This document shows, one piece after another, positions 10,407-18,467 of a stretch of DNA of 64,000 nucleotides. Source of the DNA: Pseudomonas silvicola (GTDB taxonomy: Bacteria > Pseudomonadota > Gammaproteobacteria > Pseudomonadales > Pseudomonadaceae). The notes under the pieces were generated by a model, which had not been told where the DNA came from, did not search any database, and saw only the letters and a list, made by a program, of their open reading frames with translations. Location: NCBI RefSeq assembly GCF_026651855.1, contig NZ_CP093280.1, forward strand, positions 1,156,001 through 1,220,000, in the 5' to 3' direction. Both the position numbers and the translations under genes were made by a program. Numbering within the stretch: position 1 is the first letter of the stretch; every line of letters begins with the position of its first letter.

Positions 10407-10427
10407 CAGGGCCGCGATGCGGCCCTG
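10407..10427 (-). terminator. Hairpin after the peptide-binding-protein gene
   Basis: CAGGGCCGC at 10407-10415 pairs perfectly with GCGGCCCTG at 10419-10427 around a GAT loop, just past the stop of the minus-strand binding-protein gene. No U-tract follows directly, so termination is only suggested. The rest of the 167-bp gap shows nothing clear. Confidence 0.4.
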
Positions 10428-10449
10428 ACTTGGTGCAGTTGGGAGGTGG

Positions 10450-12039
10450 TTATTGGCCCACTGTGACCTTCGAGAAGTCCTGCCGCCCGAACGGGCTCAC
10501 CTGATAGCCCTTGACGTTGTCACGGGCAAGCACGGCGGCGGTAGGGTGCGCCAGCGGCACCCACAGGGCCTGCTCCTGAATCTGCTGCTGGGCCTGCAGG
10601 TACAGCCTGCTGCGTACCCCTTGGTCGCCGGTGGTCTTGCCGGCAGTGATCAGCTTGTCCAGCGTCGGGTCGCAGTAGCGGGCGAAGTTGGTGCCTGACT
10701 GCACGGCCGCGCAGGAAAATTGCGCGGTCAGGAAGTTGTCCGGGTCGCCGTTGTCGCCGGCCCAGCCCATGAACAACAGGTCGTGCTCACCGGCCTTGGC
10801 GCGACGAATCAGCTCGCCCCACTCGATCACCCGGATCTCGGCCTTGATGCCGACCTTGCCCAGGTCAGCCTGGAGCATCTGTGCACCCAGGCTGGGGTTG
10901 GGGTTGAGCAGGCTGCCGGACGGGCGGGTCCAGATGGTGGTGCTGAAACCGTCTTTCAGGCCTGCCTTGGCCAACAGTTCGCGCGCCTTGGCCGGGTCGT
11001 GGTTGTAGCCAGGCAGGTCCTTGGCGTAGCTCCAGGTGTTGGGCGGGTAGGGGCCGTTGGCGGCCACCGCGGTGCCTTCGAACACTGCCTTGAGGTAGCT
11101 GGCCTTGTCGAACGCCAGGTTGATGGCTTGGCGCACCTGAGGCTTGTCCAGCGGCGGGTGCTGGCTGTTGATGGCCACGAAGGCGGTCATGAACGCTGGC
11201 GTCTTGATCACCTGCAGCGAACTGTCCTTGCTGGCTTCATCCACATCCAGCGGCTTGGGAGACAGGGCTATCTGGCATTCGTTGCGCTTGAGTTTCTGCA
11301 AGCGCACGGTGGTGTCGCCAGTGATGGCGAACAGCAATGGGTCGACGGCAGGCTTGCCACGGAAGTAGGTGGGGTTGGCGCGGTAGCGCACCACGGCATC
11401 TTTCTGGAAACGGCCAAAGACGAAGGGGCCGGTGCCGATGGGTTGGCTGTTGAGCTTGTCCTGGGTGTTGGCGCGCAGCAACTGGTCGGCGTACTCGGCG
11501 GAGTAGATCGAAGCGAAGCCCATGGTCAGGGTGGCCAGAAAGGTGGAGTCGGCATGGGCCAGGGTGAAGCGCACGGTCAGTGGGTCCACGGCCTCGACTT
11601 TCTTGATCAGGCTGGGCAACTGCATGGACTGGGCGTGGGGGAAGCCACTCTGGGCAATCTTGTGCCAGGGGTTGTCCTCGTCCAGCATGCGCCGGAAGCT
11701 GAATACCACGTCGTCGGCCGTCAGGTCGCGGGTCGGGCTGAAGTATTCGGTCTTGTGGAATTTCACCCCGGGGTGGAGCTTGAACTCGTAGGTCAAGCCG
11801 TCGGGTGACAACGTCCAGCTGTCGGCCAGGCTCGGCACCACCTTGGCCTTGGCGGTATCGTAGTCCACCAGGGTGTTCATCAGCACATCGGCCGAAGCGT
11901 TGGTGGTGGTCAGCGAATTGTATTGCACCACGTCGAAACCCTCGGGGCTGGCTTCGGTGCACACGGTCAACGGTGCCGCCTGGGCCAGCAACGGGGTGAA
12001 GAGAGGAGCGAGCAGCAGCGGCAAAGTCGCTAGGCGCAT
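10450..12039 (-). CDS. Peptide ABC transporter substrate-binding protein (family 5, DppA-like)
   Basis: The 529-residue periplasmic protein has a signal peptide (LATLPLLLAPLFTPLLAQA, cleavage near residue 21) and family-5 landmarks: WTLSPDGLTYEFKLHPGVKFH, TADDVVFSFRRMLDEDNP, and a C-terminal MGWAGDNGDPDNFLTAQFSC block. These resemble DppA-type dipeptide or haem-binding proteins. No permease or ATPase gene lies nearby, so it probably supplies a transporter encoded elsewhere. AAGGAAA ahead of the ATG at 12039 supports the start. The exact ligand is unknown. Confidence 0.9.
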   Translation of the reverse strand: MRLATLPLLLAPLFTPLLAQAAPLTVCTEASPEGFDVVQYNSLTTTNASADVLMNTLVDYDTAKAKVVPSLADSWTLSPDGLTYEFKLHPGVKFHKTEYFSPTRDLTADDVVFSFRRMLDEDNPWHKIAQSGFPHAQSMQLPSLIKKVEAVDPLTVRFTLAHADSTFLATLTMGFASIYSAEYADQLLRANTQDKLNSQPIGTGPFVFGRFQKDAVVRYRANPTYFRGKPAVDPLLFAITGDTTVRLQKLKRNECQIALSPKPLDVDEASKDSSLQVIKTPAFMTAFVAINSQHPPLDKPQVRQAINLAFDKASYLKAVFEGTAVAANGPYPPNTWSYAKDLPGYNHDPAKARELLAKAGLKDGFSTTIWTRPSGSLLNPNPSLGAQMLQADLGKVGIKAEIRVIEWGELIRRAKAGEHDLLFMGWAGDNGDPDNFLTAQFSCAAVQSGTNFARYCDPTLDKLITAGKTTGDQGVRSRLYLQAQQQIQEQALWVPLAHPTAAVLARDNVKGYQVSPFGRQDFSKVTVGQ

Positions 12040-12239
12040 GGGTGAGTTTCCTTGGCTGATTGATGGCCCATCTGCCAGTGCAGTCTGGATAAAGTTCCTA
12101 CCCTAGAGATCCGCGGGGCAATTGACTATCCAAATTTTCGCCGATGGCACGACGAGCGGTCGCCCGCCAGCGCGCCCCGTAACGGCGGCCTTTGAGCCTG
12201 CGGCACGGCGGCGGATGAAAATTGAAAGTGAGGTCATGG

Positions 12240-12268
12240 TTGTTGCCCGCAGGTCTTTCTGGTATAAA
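12240..12268 (+). promoter_or_regulatory. Probable sigma-70 promoter of rpmB-rpmG
   Basis: TTGTTG at 12240-12245 and TATAAA at 12263-12268 are separated by exactly 17 bp. The predicted leader from about 12275 to 12414 is about 140 nt and holds a small hairpin, CCAACCC pairing with GGGTTGG at about 12372-12390. No other feature was seen in the 375-bp gap 12040-12414, which also separates the divergent binding-protein gene. Confidence 0.6.
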
Positions 12269-12414
12269 GCAGCGCTCTTTTCTAGGGGCCCGGATCCTTC
12301 GCCTGCGAGCGAGGCTGGTAAGACCCCTGAAGAAACGCGGCGCCTGGCGCCAAGACTGAGAGATAAGCGGCCAACCCATGCCGGGTTGGGCATGTGGTTT
12401 TAGAGGGCTGAGGC

Positions 12415-12651
12415 ATGTCGAGAGTCTGTCAAGTTACCGGTAAGGGTCCGGTAACCGGGAATAACATTTCCCACGCAAACAACAAAACCCGTCGTCGTTT
12501 CCTGCCGAACCTGCAGCATCACCGCTTCTGGGTCGAGTCCGAGAAGCGTTTCGTGCGTCTGCGCGTATCCGCCAAAGGCATGCGTATCATCGACAAGCGT
12601 GGCATTGATGTCGTGCTGGCCGAAATCCGCGCTGCTGGCGCCAAGGTCTAA
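12415..12651 (+). CDS. rpmB: 50S ribosomal protein bL28
   Basis: The 78-residue protein begins [17 protein letters not shown] and carries [19 protein letters not shown], the usual L28 signature, at family length. It is a structural protein of the large ribosomal subunit. The gene is co-transcribed with rpmG 12 bp downstream, and a strong bidirectional terminator closes the operon. Confidence 0.98.
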   Translation: MSRVCQVTGKGPVTGNNISHANNKTRRRFLPNLQHHRFWVESEKRFVRLRVSAKGMRIIDKRGIDVVLAEIRAAGAKV

Positions 12652-12663
12652 GGGAGCAAAATC

Positions 12664-12819
12664 ATGCGTGAATTGATTCGTTTGATTTCGAGTGCCGGTA
12701 CTGGTCACTTCTACACTACCGACAAGAACAAGCGCACCACCCCGGACAAAATCGAGATCAAGAAATATGATCCGGTTGTTCGCAAGCACGTGATCTACAA
12801 GGAAGGCAAAATCAAGTAA
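12664..12819 (+). CDS. rpmG: 50S ribosomal protein bL33
   Basis: A 51-residue protein beginning [20 protein letters not shown], with [21 protein letters not shown], the L33 family signature. It lacks the zinc-binding cysteine pairs of the Cys-plus form, as expected in pseudomonads. AAGGGAGC lies just ahead of the ATG. It is the second gene of the rpmB operon. Confidence 0.98.
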   Translation: MRELIRLISSAGTGHFYTTDKNKRTTPDKIEIKKYDPVVRKHVIYKEGKIK

Positions 12820-12835
12820 TTGATTTTCGCCCGAC

Positions 12836-12874
12836 AAAAAAAGGCCCGTATCTCACGATACGGGCCTTTTTTTT
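12836..12874. terminator. Bidirectional rho-independent terminator
   Basis: AGGCCCGTATC (12842-12852) pairs with GATACGGGCCT (12857-12867) around a TCAC loop, flanked by an A-run on the left and a T-run on the right. It can end both rpmG (plus) and the convergent I78 gene (minus). Confidence 0.95.
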
Positions 12875-12887
12875 GCTCAGCGTTGGG

Positions 12888-13091
12888 TCAGCCGAACGTG
12901 AACGCCTCGATTGTGCCAGCGGCGTTGGCGACGATATGAACGCGGTTCGGGTCATATTCCCTGGTCAGCATCTCGGTCGGACCGACCACGCGAGCACGCT
13001 CGGTCAGCTGGGTGATCTGAGCTTTCACACTGGGCTCGTACTGAGTACCGATCAGGTGGGCGATGGCAGCGATTACTTGATCATTGGTCAT
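12888..13091 (-). CDS. I78-family peptidase inhibitor-like small protein
   Basis: This 67-residue protein ends with REYDPNRVHIVANAAGTIEAFTFG, matching the family pattern in which a D-x-x-R-(L/V)-x-(I/V) strand is followed by G-x-I and a terminal G. I78 members inhibit serine proteases. There is no signal peptide from the ATG at 13091, so the protein may be cytoplasmic. The frame is open to 13139, but the shorter start has a purine-rich AAGGAA upstream. It is monocistronic and convergent with rpmG. Confidence 0.75.
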   Translation of the reverse strand: MTNDQVIAAIAHLIGTQYEPSVKAQITQLTERARVVGPTEMLTREYDPNRVHIVANAAGTIEAFTFG

Positions 13092-13276
13092 GATTGAACG
13101 TTCCTTGTAACGGGTGATTATCCGAAGTGGATAGCCCAAGGATGTCGGATCCGTCCCACACCTGTTCAGCAGGTATCTCTCCCTGTGATAGCGGTCTCTG
13201 GCCGCGCCAAAGCAACGCCTGAACCCCGAAGCGGTAGCCTGGAGGCGTAGAGCGCGGCGCCATACAGTCTATACTT

Positions 13277-13295
13277 GAGAATGATTATGATTTAG
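13277..13295. promoter_or_regulatory. AT-rich intergenic region with a weak Fur-box-like motif
   Basis: The 339-bp gap 13092-13430 between the divergent I78 and hydrolase genes is AT-rich from about 13265 on. Positions 13277-13295 match the 19-bp Fur consensus at about 13 positions (core GAATGATTATGATT). Neither neighbour is an obvious iron gene, so this is only a candidate. No ORF or RNA gene is seen in the gap. Confidence 0.2.
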
Positions 13296-13430
13296 ATTGT
13301 GCGGGATCTGGCCTTAAACGACCCAGTTATATGGTTATAGGTTATTAACAAATAGCTTCTTATTCCTTAACGGATATATGACCGACCCTTATACTGAACC
13401 CTACGCAAAATGATGCAGGAGGCGTATTCC

Positions 13431-14012
13431 ATGCGCAGTGAATCGATCCGCTATCTGATAGTCCCAGGCTGGCAGGGCTCGCCCGAGGACCATTGGCAAA
13501 CACATTGGCAGAACAGCCTGCCCAACAGTGCGCGGGTCGAGCAACTGGACTGGTTCGCCCCTCAGCGTGAGGCCTGGGTCGGTGCGCTGGAACAGGCGGT
13601 CAACGCTGATGACACGCCCGCCATCCTGATCGCCCATAGCCTGGGCTGCGTGACCGTGGCGCATTGGGCTGAGCACGCGCCGCTGGCATCGCTACGCAAG
13701 GTGCGCGGCGCCCTGCTGGTGGCCCCCGCCGATGTCGAGCGGCCGGCCTGCTCGCCGGCATTGCGCAATTTCGCACCCGTTCCGCGTCACCTGCTGCCTT
13801 TCCCCAGCCAGATCGTCAGCTCCGACAATGACCCGGCCGTCAGTGCCCCACGTGCGCTGGAAATGGCCCGTGACTGGGGTAGCGAGGCCGGCGTCATCAC
13901 TGGCGCCGGGCATATCAACGTCAAGTCCGGCCACCAGCGCTGGGAGCAGGGTTTCGCTTATCTGTACCGCTTGCAGGGTCGTATCGAGCAGCACGCCTTG
14001 CGTCGCGCATAA
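13431..14012 (+). CDS. RBBP9/YdeN-family alpha/beta serine hydrolase
   Basis: The 193-residue protein starts IRYLIVPGWQGSPEDHWQ, the RBBP9/YdeN signature, and carries the nucleophile elbow AHSLGCV (about residues 67-73), the acid in VSSDNDP and the His in GAGHINVKSGH near the end. Such proteins are small esterase-like hydrolases of uncertain substrate. GCAGGAGGCG upstream supports the ATG at 13431 over the start 21 bases earlier. The next gene, an AAA+ activator, begins 10 bp after the stop, so the two form an operon. Confidence 0.85.
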   Translation: MRSESIRYLIVPGWQGSPEDHWQTHWQNSLPNSARVEQLDWFAPQREAWVGALEQAVNADDTPAILIAHSLGCVTVAHWAEHAPLASLRKVRGALLVAPADVERPACSPALRNFAPVPRHLLPFPSQIVSSDNDPAVSAPRALEMARDWGSEAGVITGAGHINVKSGHQRWEQGFAYLYRLQGRIEQHALRRA

Positions 14013-14022
14013 GGTTTTTTTC

Positions 14023-14973
14023 ATGAGCCAGTCTGAACAATTCGGTCCGCCGTTGCTGACCTTTCCCGAAGCCGACAAGAGCCCGCTGAGCATCCGTGCC
14101 AAGGCGCTGGTATTCGTCGACCCACGTTCCCGCCAATTGCGCGAGGACATGGAGCGGTTGGCCAGCCGTGCCTTGCCGGTACTGATACGCGGCGAGACCG
14201 GCACCGGTAAGGAATTGCTGGCGCGGCACATTCACCGTGCCAGCGACCGCGGCGGCCTGTTCGTGTCGGTCAATTGCGGGGCCATCAGCCCTACCTACGC
14301 TGATGCCGAGCTGTTCGGCCACACGGCGGGCGCCTACAGTGGTTCGGTCAGCAGCCGGGCCGGCTGGTTCGGTTCGGCCAACGGTGGCACCCTTTACCTG
14401 GATGAAATAGGTGACCTGCCGTTGCCCATCCAGACCAAATTGCTGGCGGCGCTGGAAAACCATGAAGTGACCCGTGTGGGCGCACAGCAGCCCAGCCCCG
14501 TGGATGTGCGCCTGGTGGCCGCGACCAGCATCGACCTGGCCCAGGCAGTAGCGGCGGGCAGGTTCAACGAGCGCCTGTTTCATTACCTCAGCGAGGGCCA
14601 GCTGGAGCTGCCTGCGTTGCGTGAACGGCCGGGCGATATCCTGTCGTTGGCCGAGTATTTCGTCGGCATCTACAGCGTACGCCTTAACCTGCCCGTTCCG
14701 CTGATCAGCGAAAGTGCCCAACTGGTTCTGGAGCGTCATGCCTGGCAGGGCAATACCCGGGAGCTTGAAAATGTCATCCATTTCGCGCTGCTGGTCAGCA
14801 GCGGCGACGAGATCCTGCCGGAGCACTTGAACCTGCCGGCTATCGTCGACCCCTTGGCGGATATCGAACGCCAGATTCAGCTGCTGCTTGGCGAAGGCTC
14901 TGGCTCAAGCCTTCAGGGTCTGAAGGCGCTTGTGGAACGGACGGCGTTGCGCCTGGCGCAACACAAGGGCTGA
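14023..14973 (+). CDS. Truncated sigma-54-type AAA+ transcriptional activator, no DNA-binding domain
   Basis: The 316-residue protein is almost only an AAA+ domain: Walker A GETGTGKE (57-64), NCGAI, Walker B GTLYLDEIGDLP (122-133), ELPALRERPGDIL (195-207) and WQGNTRELENVI (241-252). The sigma-54-contact loop reads GAYSGS (103-108) instead of GAFTGA. There is no receiver or other sensory domain, and the sequence stops at LALRLAQHKG-like residues where a Fis-type helix-turn-helix should begin; no frame past the stop restores it. The lead into a MetQ gene suggests a link to sulfur regulation like SfnR, which is inference. Confidence 0.85.
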   Translation: MSQSEQFGPPLLTFPEADKSPLSIRAKALVFVDPRSRQLREDMERLASRALPVLIRGETGTGKELLARHIHRASDRGGLFVSVNCGAISPTYADAELFGHTAGAYSGSVSSRAGWFGSANGGTLYLDEIGDLPLPIQTKLLAALENHEVTRVGAQQPSPVDVRLVAATSIDLAQAVAAGRFNERLFHYLSEGQLELPALRERPGDILSLAEYFVGIYSVRLNLPVPLISESAQLVLERHAWQGNTRELENVIHFALLVSSGDEILPEHLNLPAIVDPLADIERQIQLLLGEGSGSSLQGLKALVERTALRLAQHKG

Positions 14974-15132
14974 GCCATGCATGAAGCGCCGACATGGCCA
15001 TTGGCCGGGAAATGTTGAAAAAGGCATAAGCAGCGAAATAAAAGATATTGTCTTGGCATAAAGAATATCGGTATCGTCCGCCTCCAAGCCAGCCGATCAA
15101 GCCGCTGGCACCTTATTGATCAAGGACATTGC

Positions 15133-15915
15133 ATGAAAAAGGCTCTGCTGTTCACTGCCCTGGCCGCCGCCCTGACCATGGGTGTTGCCAACGCCAACGA
15201 GAAACTGGTGGTCGCTGCCACCCCGGTACCACATGCCGAGATCCTGGAGCTGGTCAAGCCAACCCTGGCCAAGGAAGGCGTGGACCTGGAGATCAAGGTA
15301 TTCACCGACTACGTGCAGCCCAACGTCCAGGTTGACCAGAAGCGTCTGGATGCCAACTACTTCCAGACCCTGCCATACCTGAAAAACTTCAACGACGGCA
15401 AGGGTACCCACCTGGTGACCGTGGTCGGCGTGCATGTTGAACCCTTCGGTGGCTACTCGAAGAAGATCAAGTCGCTGTCCGAGCTGAAGGATGGCGCCAC
15501 CGTTGCCATTCCGAACGAAGGCAGCAACAGCGGCCGTGCACTGATCCTGCTGCAGAAAGCCGGCCTGATCACCCTGAAAGATCCGAAGAACGCCCTGGCT
15601 ACCCCGAAAGACATCGCCGAGAACCCCAAGCACCTGAAGTTCAAGGAGCTGGAATCGGCCATGCTGCCACGCGCCCTGGACCAGGTTGACCTGGACATGA
15701 TCAACACCAACTACGCCCTGGACGCCGGCCTGAACCCGGCCAAGGACGCCCTGGTGATCGAAGGCGCCGATTCGCCATACGTGAACTACCTGGTTGCCCG
15801 TCCGGACAACAAGGACAGCGATGCCATCAAGAAACTGGCCGCGGCCCTGACCAGCCCTGAGGTGAAGGAATTCATCGCCAAGAAGTACAACGGCGCGGTG
15901 TTGCCTGCGTTCTGA
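15133..15915 (+). CDS. metQ: MetQ/NlpA-family substrate-binding protein, orphan
   Basis: The 260-residue protein has a Sec signal peptide (KKALLFTALAAALTMGVANA) without a lipobox Cys, so it is likely soluble in the periplasm. The NlpA signature is clear: ATPVPHAEILELVKP, DYVQPNVQVDQKRLDANYFQ, and NEGSNSGRALILLQKAGLI. The family binds methionine or related sulfur compounds for a MetNI transporter. No permease or ATPase adjoins it; the nearest metNI lies 6 kb away on the other strand. AAGGA ahead of the ATG supports the start. Confidence 0.9.
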   Translation: MKKALLFTALAAALTMGVANANEKLVVAATPVPHAEILELVKPTLAKEGVDLEIKVFTDYVQPNVQVDQKRLDANYFQTLPYLKNFNDGKGTHLVTVVGVHVEPFGGYSKKIKSLSELKDGATVAIPNEGSNSGRALILLQKAGLITLKDPKNALATPKDIAENPKHLKFKELESAMLPRALDQVDLDMINTNYALDAGLNPAKDALVIEGADSPYVNYLVARPDNKDSDAIKKLAAALTSPEVKEFIAKKYNGAVLPAF

Positions 15916-15929
15916 TTCAGGCTGAAACA

Positions 15930-15966
15930 AAAACGCCGACGGCTTGCACAGCGTCGGCGTTTTTTA
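15930..15966 (+). terminator. Rho-independent terminator of the metQ gene
   Basis: ACGCCGAC (15933-15940) pairs with GTCGGCGT (15953-15960), followed by a T-run. It lies 17 bp past the stop. Confidence 0.9.
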
Positions 15967-15977
15967 TTGCCTGCTGA

Positions 15978-16070
15978 TTAGCGTGGGGCTGCCACGGCCC
16001 GACGCAACGCGGCCAGCAGCTTGATGAAGTCCTCGGGGGCGGGCAGGGTCGACGTTTTGTTGGTCATCAT
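15978..16070 (-). CDS. Possible small protein (30 aa), translationally coupled
   Basis: This short frame begins MMTNKTSTLPAPEDFIKLLA and ends RAVAAPR; a GGAAGCC stretch precedes the start. Its first ATG overlaps the stop of the frame before it in an ATGA arrangement, which suggests coupling. No family is recognised, and it may not be a real gene. Confidence 0.3.
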   Translation of the reverse strand: MMTNKTSTLPAPEDFIKLLAALRRAVAAPR

Positions 16071-16228
16071 GGGGCTTCCTTGGCGGTAGGCAGGTTGAGG
16101 GTTTCGAGTACGAACGTGCAGAAAAGATCCATCCCGCCTGCAAAACAGATGTTGGCGTTCGGGCGGAGTTCCCTGCCCGGAAGCAACCAGGCCCAGGCCG
16201 CAATCGTGCCGCCAAAATCTCCGATCAT
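16067..16228 (-). CDS. Possible small hypothetical protein (53 aa)
   Basis: From the ATG at 16228 the frame gives MIGDFGGTIAAWAWLLPG and later ICFAGGMDLFCTFVLETLN; a GTG at 16294 would give 75 residues. It contains two Cys and a hydrophobic C-terminal half but no recognised domain. No good ribosome-binding site is seen. The stop overlaps the following small frame. It diverges from the RND efflux operon. Confidence 0.3.
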   Translation of the reverse strand: MIGDFGGTIAAWAWLLPGRELRPNANICFAGGMDLFCTFVLETLNLPTAKEAP

Positions 16229-16308
16229 CTCTGTATATTCGATGAACCCTGAGCTACGATCACAGTCGCACCAATTCTGGGCTGGGATACGCACGCAAAG
16301 GAGCCTGC

Positions 16309-17400
16309 ATGGCGGTTGTTCGGTTGAGGTTCATGGGGGGGCTGTGCCTGGCGGCAGCGCTGGCCGGTTGTGGTCAGGATAAACAACCTGAACCCGAGCG
16401 CCCGCGGGTGCGGGTGCAGGCTGTGCAGGCGCTGGATTTCGCGCCGCCGGTAAGCCTTACCGGGGATATCCAGGCGCGGGTGCAAACCCAGTTGTCGTTC
16501 CGCGTGGGCGGCAAGATCATCAAGCGCATGGTCGATGTGGGTGACCGTGTCAGCGCCCACCAGGTACTGGCCCAGCTCGACCCCAAAGACCTGCAGACCA
16601 ATGTCGACTCCGCCAAGGCCGCGGTGTTCGCCGAGCAGGCGCGGGTCACCCAGACCCAAGCCGCCTTCGTGCGTCAGCAAAAGCTGCTGCCCAAGGGCTA
16701 CACCAGCCAGAGTGAATACGACTCCGCCCAGGCCGCGCTGCGCAGCAGCCAAAGCGCCCTGGCCGCCGCCAACGCGCAACTGGCCAGTGCCCGCGAGCAA
16801 TTGAGCTATACCGACCTGGTGGCGGATGCCCCAGGCATCATCACCGCCCGCCAGGCCGAAGTAGGGCAGGTGGTGCAGGCCACCGTGCCGATCTTCAGCC
16901 TGGCCCGCGACGGCGAGCGTGACGCGGTGTTCAATGTCTATGAGTCCCTGTTCGTGCAGCCGCCTACCGACCAGCCGGTGCCCGTGAGCCTGGTGGAAGA
17001 CCCACGTGTGCAAACCCGCGGCAAGGTCCGTGAAGTCACCCCGGCGGTATCGGCGCAGACCGGTACCTTGCAGGTCAAGGTAGCCCTGGATAGCCTGCCC
17101 ACTGGCATGACCCTGGGCTCCGTGGTCAGCGGTACCCTGACCGGGCCGGCGCGCCCCAGTGTCGAGCTGCCCTGGTCAGCGCTGACCAAGGACGATAGCG
17201 ACCCGGCCGTGTGGGTGGTGGATGACCAGGGCAAGGCCAACCTGCACAAGGTCAGCGTCAGCCGCTACCTGACCGGCAAGGTGGTGGTCGCCGACGGCTT
17301 GCACGACGGCGAGAAAGTAGTGGTGGCGGGCGGCCAATTGCTGCACCCGGACATGCAGGTGCAAATCGCCGAGCAGGAACATGCCGAGGACAAGCCATGA
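16309..17400 (+). CDS. RND efflux periplasmic adaptor (first membrane-fusion protein, TriA-like)
   Basis: The 363-residue lipoprotein has a signal peptide ending in the lipobox LAGC (Cys near residue 22), then the biotinyl-lipoyl-like half motif LSFRVGGKIIKRMVDVGDRV, a long alpha-hairpin (about 100-165) and the returning ADAPGIITARQAEVGQVV. Adaptors bridge the inner-membrane pump to an outer-membrane channel. AGGAG ahead of the ATG supports the start. It overlaps the second adaptor gene by 4 bases. Two adaptors with one pump is the TriABC arrangement of Pseudomonas aeruginosa. Confidence 0.9.
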   Translation: MAVVRLRFMGGLCLAAALAGCGQDKQPEPERPRVRVQAVQALDFAPPVSLTGDIQARVQTQLSFRVGGKIIKRMVDVGDRVSAHQVLAQLDPKDLQTNVDSAKAAVFAEQARVTQTQAAFVRQQKLLPKGYTSQSEYDSAQAALRSSQSALAAANAQLASAREQLSYTDLVADAPGIITARQAEVGQVVQATVPIFSLARDGERDAVFNVYESLFVQPPTDQPVPVSLVEDPRVQTRGKVREVTPAVSAQTGTLQVKVALDSLPTGMTLGSVVSGTLTGPARPSVELPWSALTKDDSDPAVWVVDDQGKANLHKVSVSRYLTGKVVVADGLHDGEKVVVAGGQLLHPDMQVQIAEQEHAEDKP

Positions 17401-18467
17401 AGCACGTGACCGCACTGGCCTGCCTGGGTGTCCTGCTGGTGGGCTGCTCCAGGGAGGAGGCGCCGCCAGAACCGGTGCGCCCGGTATTGTCGGTTCAGGT
17501 CAGCCCACTGGACGTAGCGCAACTGGGCCGTTTCGCCGGTACCATCCAGGCCCGCTATGAAAGCACCCTTGGCTTCCGGGTATCGGGCCGCATTGCCCGT
17601 CGGGCCGTGGACGTGGGCAGCGAAGTAAAAGCTGGTGACCTGCTGGCTACCCTGGACCCTACCGACCTGCAGAATCAGGTGCGCTCCAGCCAGGGTGACC
17701 TGGCGCGGATTCAGGCCCAGTGGATCAATGCCCAGGCCGATGCTCGCCGCCAGCAGGAGCTGTTCGACCGCGGCGTCGGCGCCCAGGCGCAGCTGGACGT
17801 CGCCCAGACCAACCTCAAGACCACCCGCGCCTCGCTGGACCAGGCCAAGGCCTCGGTCAGCCAGGCCAAGGACCAGCTCAACTACAGCGAACTGCGCGCG
17901 GACCACGACGCCGTGGTCACCCACTGGAACGTCGAAGCTGGCCAGGTGGTCAGTGCCGGTCAGGAAGTCGTGACCCTGGCGCGCCCGGACATCAAGGAGG
18001 CGGTCATCGATCTGCCTTCATCGCTGGCGGAAAACCTGCCCCGCGACGTTCGTTTCAAAGTGGCAGACCAACTGGAGCCGAGCATCAACACCACGGCCAC
18101 CGTGCGCGAACTCGAACCCCAGGCCGACAGCGCCACCCGCACCCGCCGTGCGCGCCTGACCCTGGCTGAAACCCCGGCGGCCTTGCGCCTGGGCACCGCC
18201 ATCAGCGTCACCCTGAGCACGGCCATCGAACCCAGGGTGGAATTGCCCCTCAGCGCTATTCAGGAAGTCGAAGGCAAATCTCGTATCTGGGTCATCGACC
18301 TGCGGAATCAGACCGTCGCCCCCCGTGACGTGCACGTGTTGAGCCGCGCCGAGGGCCGTGTAGTGATCAGTGCCGGGGTCAAGGCCGGCGAGCGGGTGGT
18401 CAGCGCTGGTGTCAACAGCCTCAAGCCGGGGCAGAAGGTCAAAGTGGACGAGGGCAGTACGCGATGA
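17397..18467 (+). CDS. RND efflux periplasmic adaptor (second membrane-fusion protein, TriB-like)
   Basis: The 356-residue lipoprotein has the lipobox LVGC (about residues 14-17), TLGFRVSGRIARRAVDVGSEV as the first lipoyl half, a coiled hairpin rich in Gln and Ala (about 95-160) and LRADHDAVVTHWNVEAGQVV as the second half. It is related to the first adaptor but clearly diverged, so the pair is an old duplication. In TriABC both adaptors are needed for one pump. Its start and stop both overlap neighbours by 4 bases (ATGA). Confidence 0.9.
   Translation: MKHVTALACLGVLLVGCSREEAPPEPVRPVLSVQVSPLDVAQLGRFAGTIQARYESTLGFRVSGRIARRAVDVGSEVKAGDLLATLDPTDLQNQVRSSQGDLARIQAQWINAQADARRQQELFDRGVGAQAQLDVAQTNLKTTRASLDQAKASVSQAKDQLNYSELRADHDAVVTHWNVEAGQVVSAGQEVVTLARPDIKEAVIDLPSSLAENLPRDVRFKVADQLEPSINTTATVRELEPQADSATRTRRARLTLAETPAALRLGTAISVTLSTAIEPRVELPLSAIQEVEGKSRIWVIDLRNQTVAPRDVHVLSRAEGRVVISAGVKAGERVVSAGVNSLKPGQKVKVDEGSTR

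Noticed and set aside
13277..13295. Fur box controlling the neighbouring genes
   Set aside because: Only about 13 of 19 positions match, and neither neighbour is an iron gene. Kept as a low-confidence feature, not a finding.
14974..15132. Sigma-54 (-24/-12) promoter ahead of metQ, to be driven by the adjacent activator
   Set aside because: No TGGC-N8-TGC pattern with acceptable spacing was found in this gap; the nearest TGGC runs do not have the second element.
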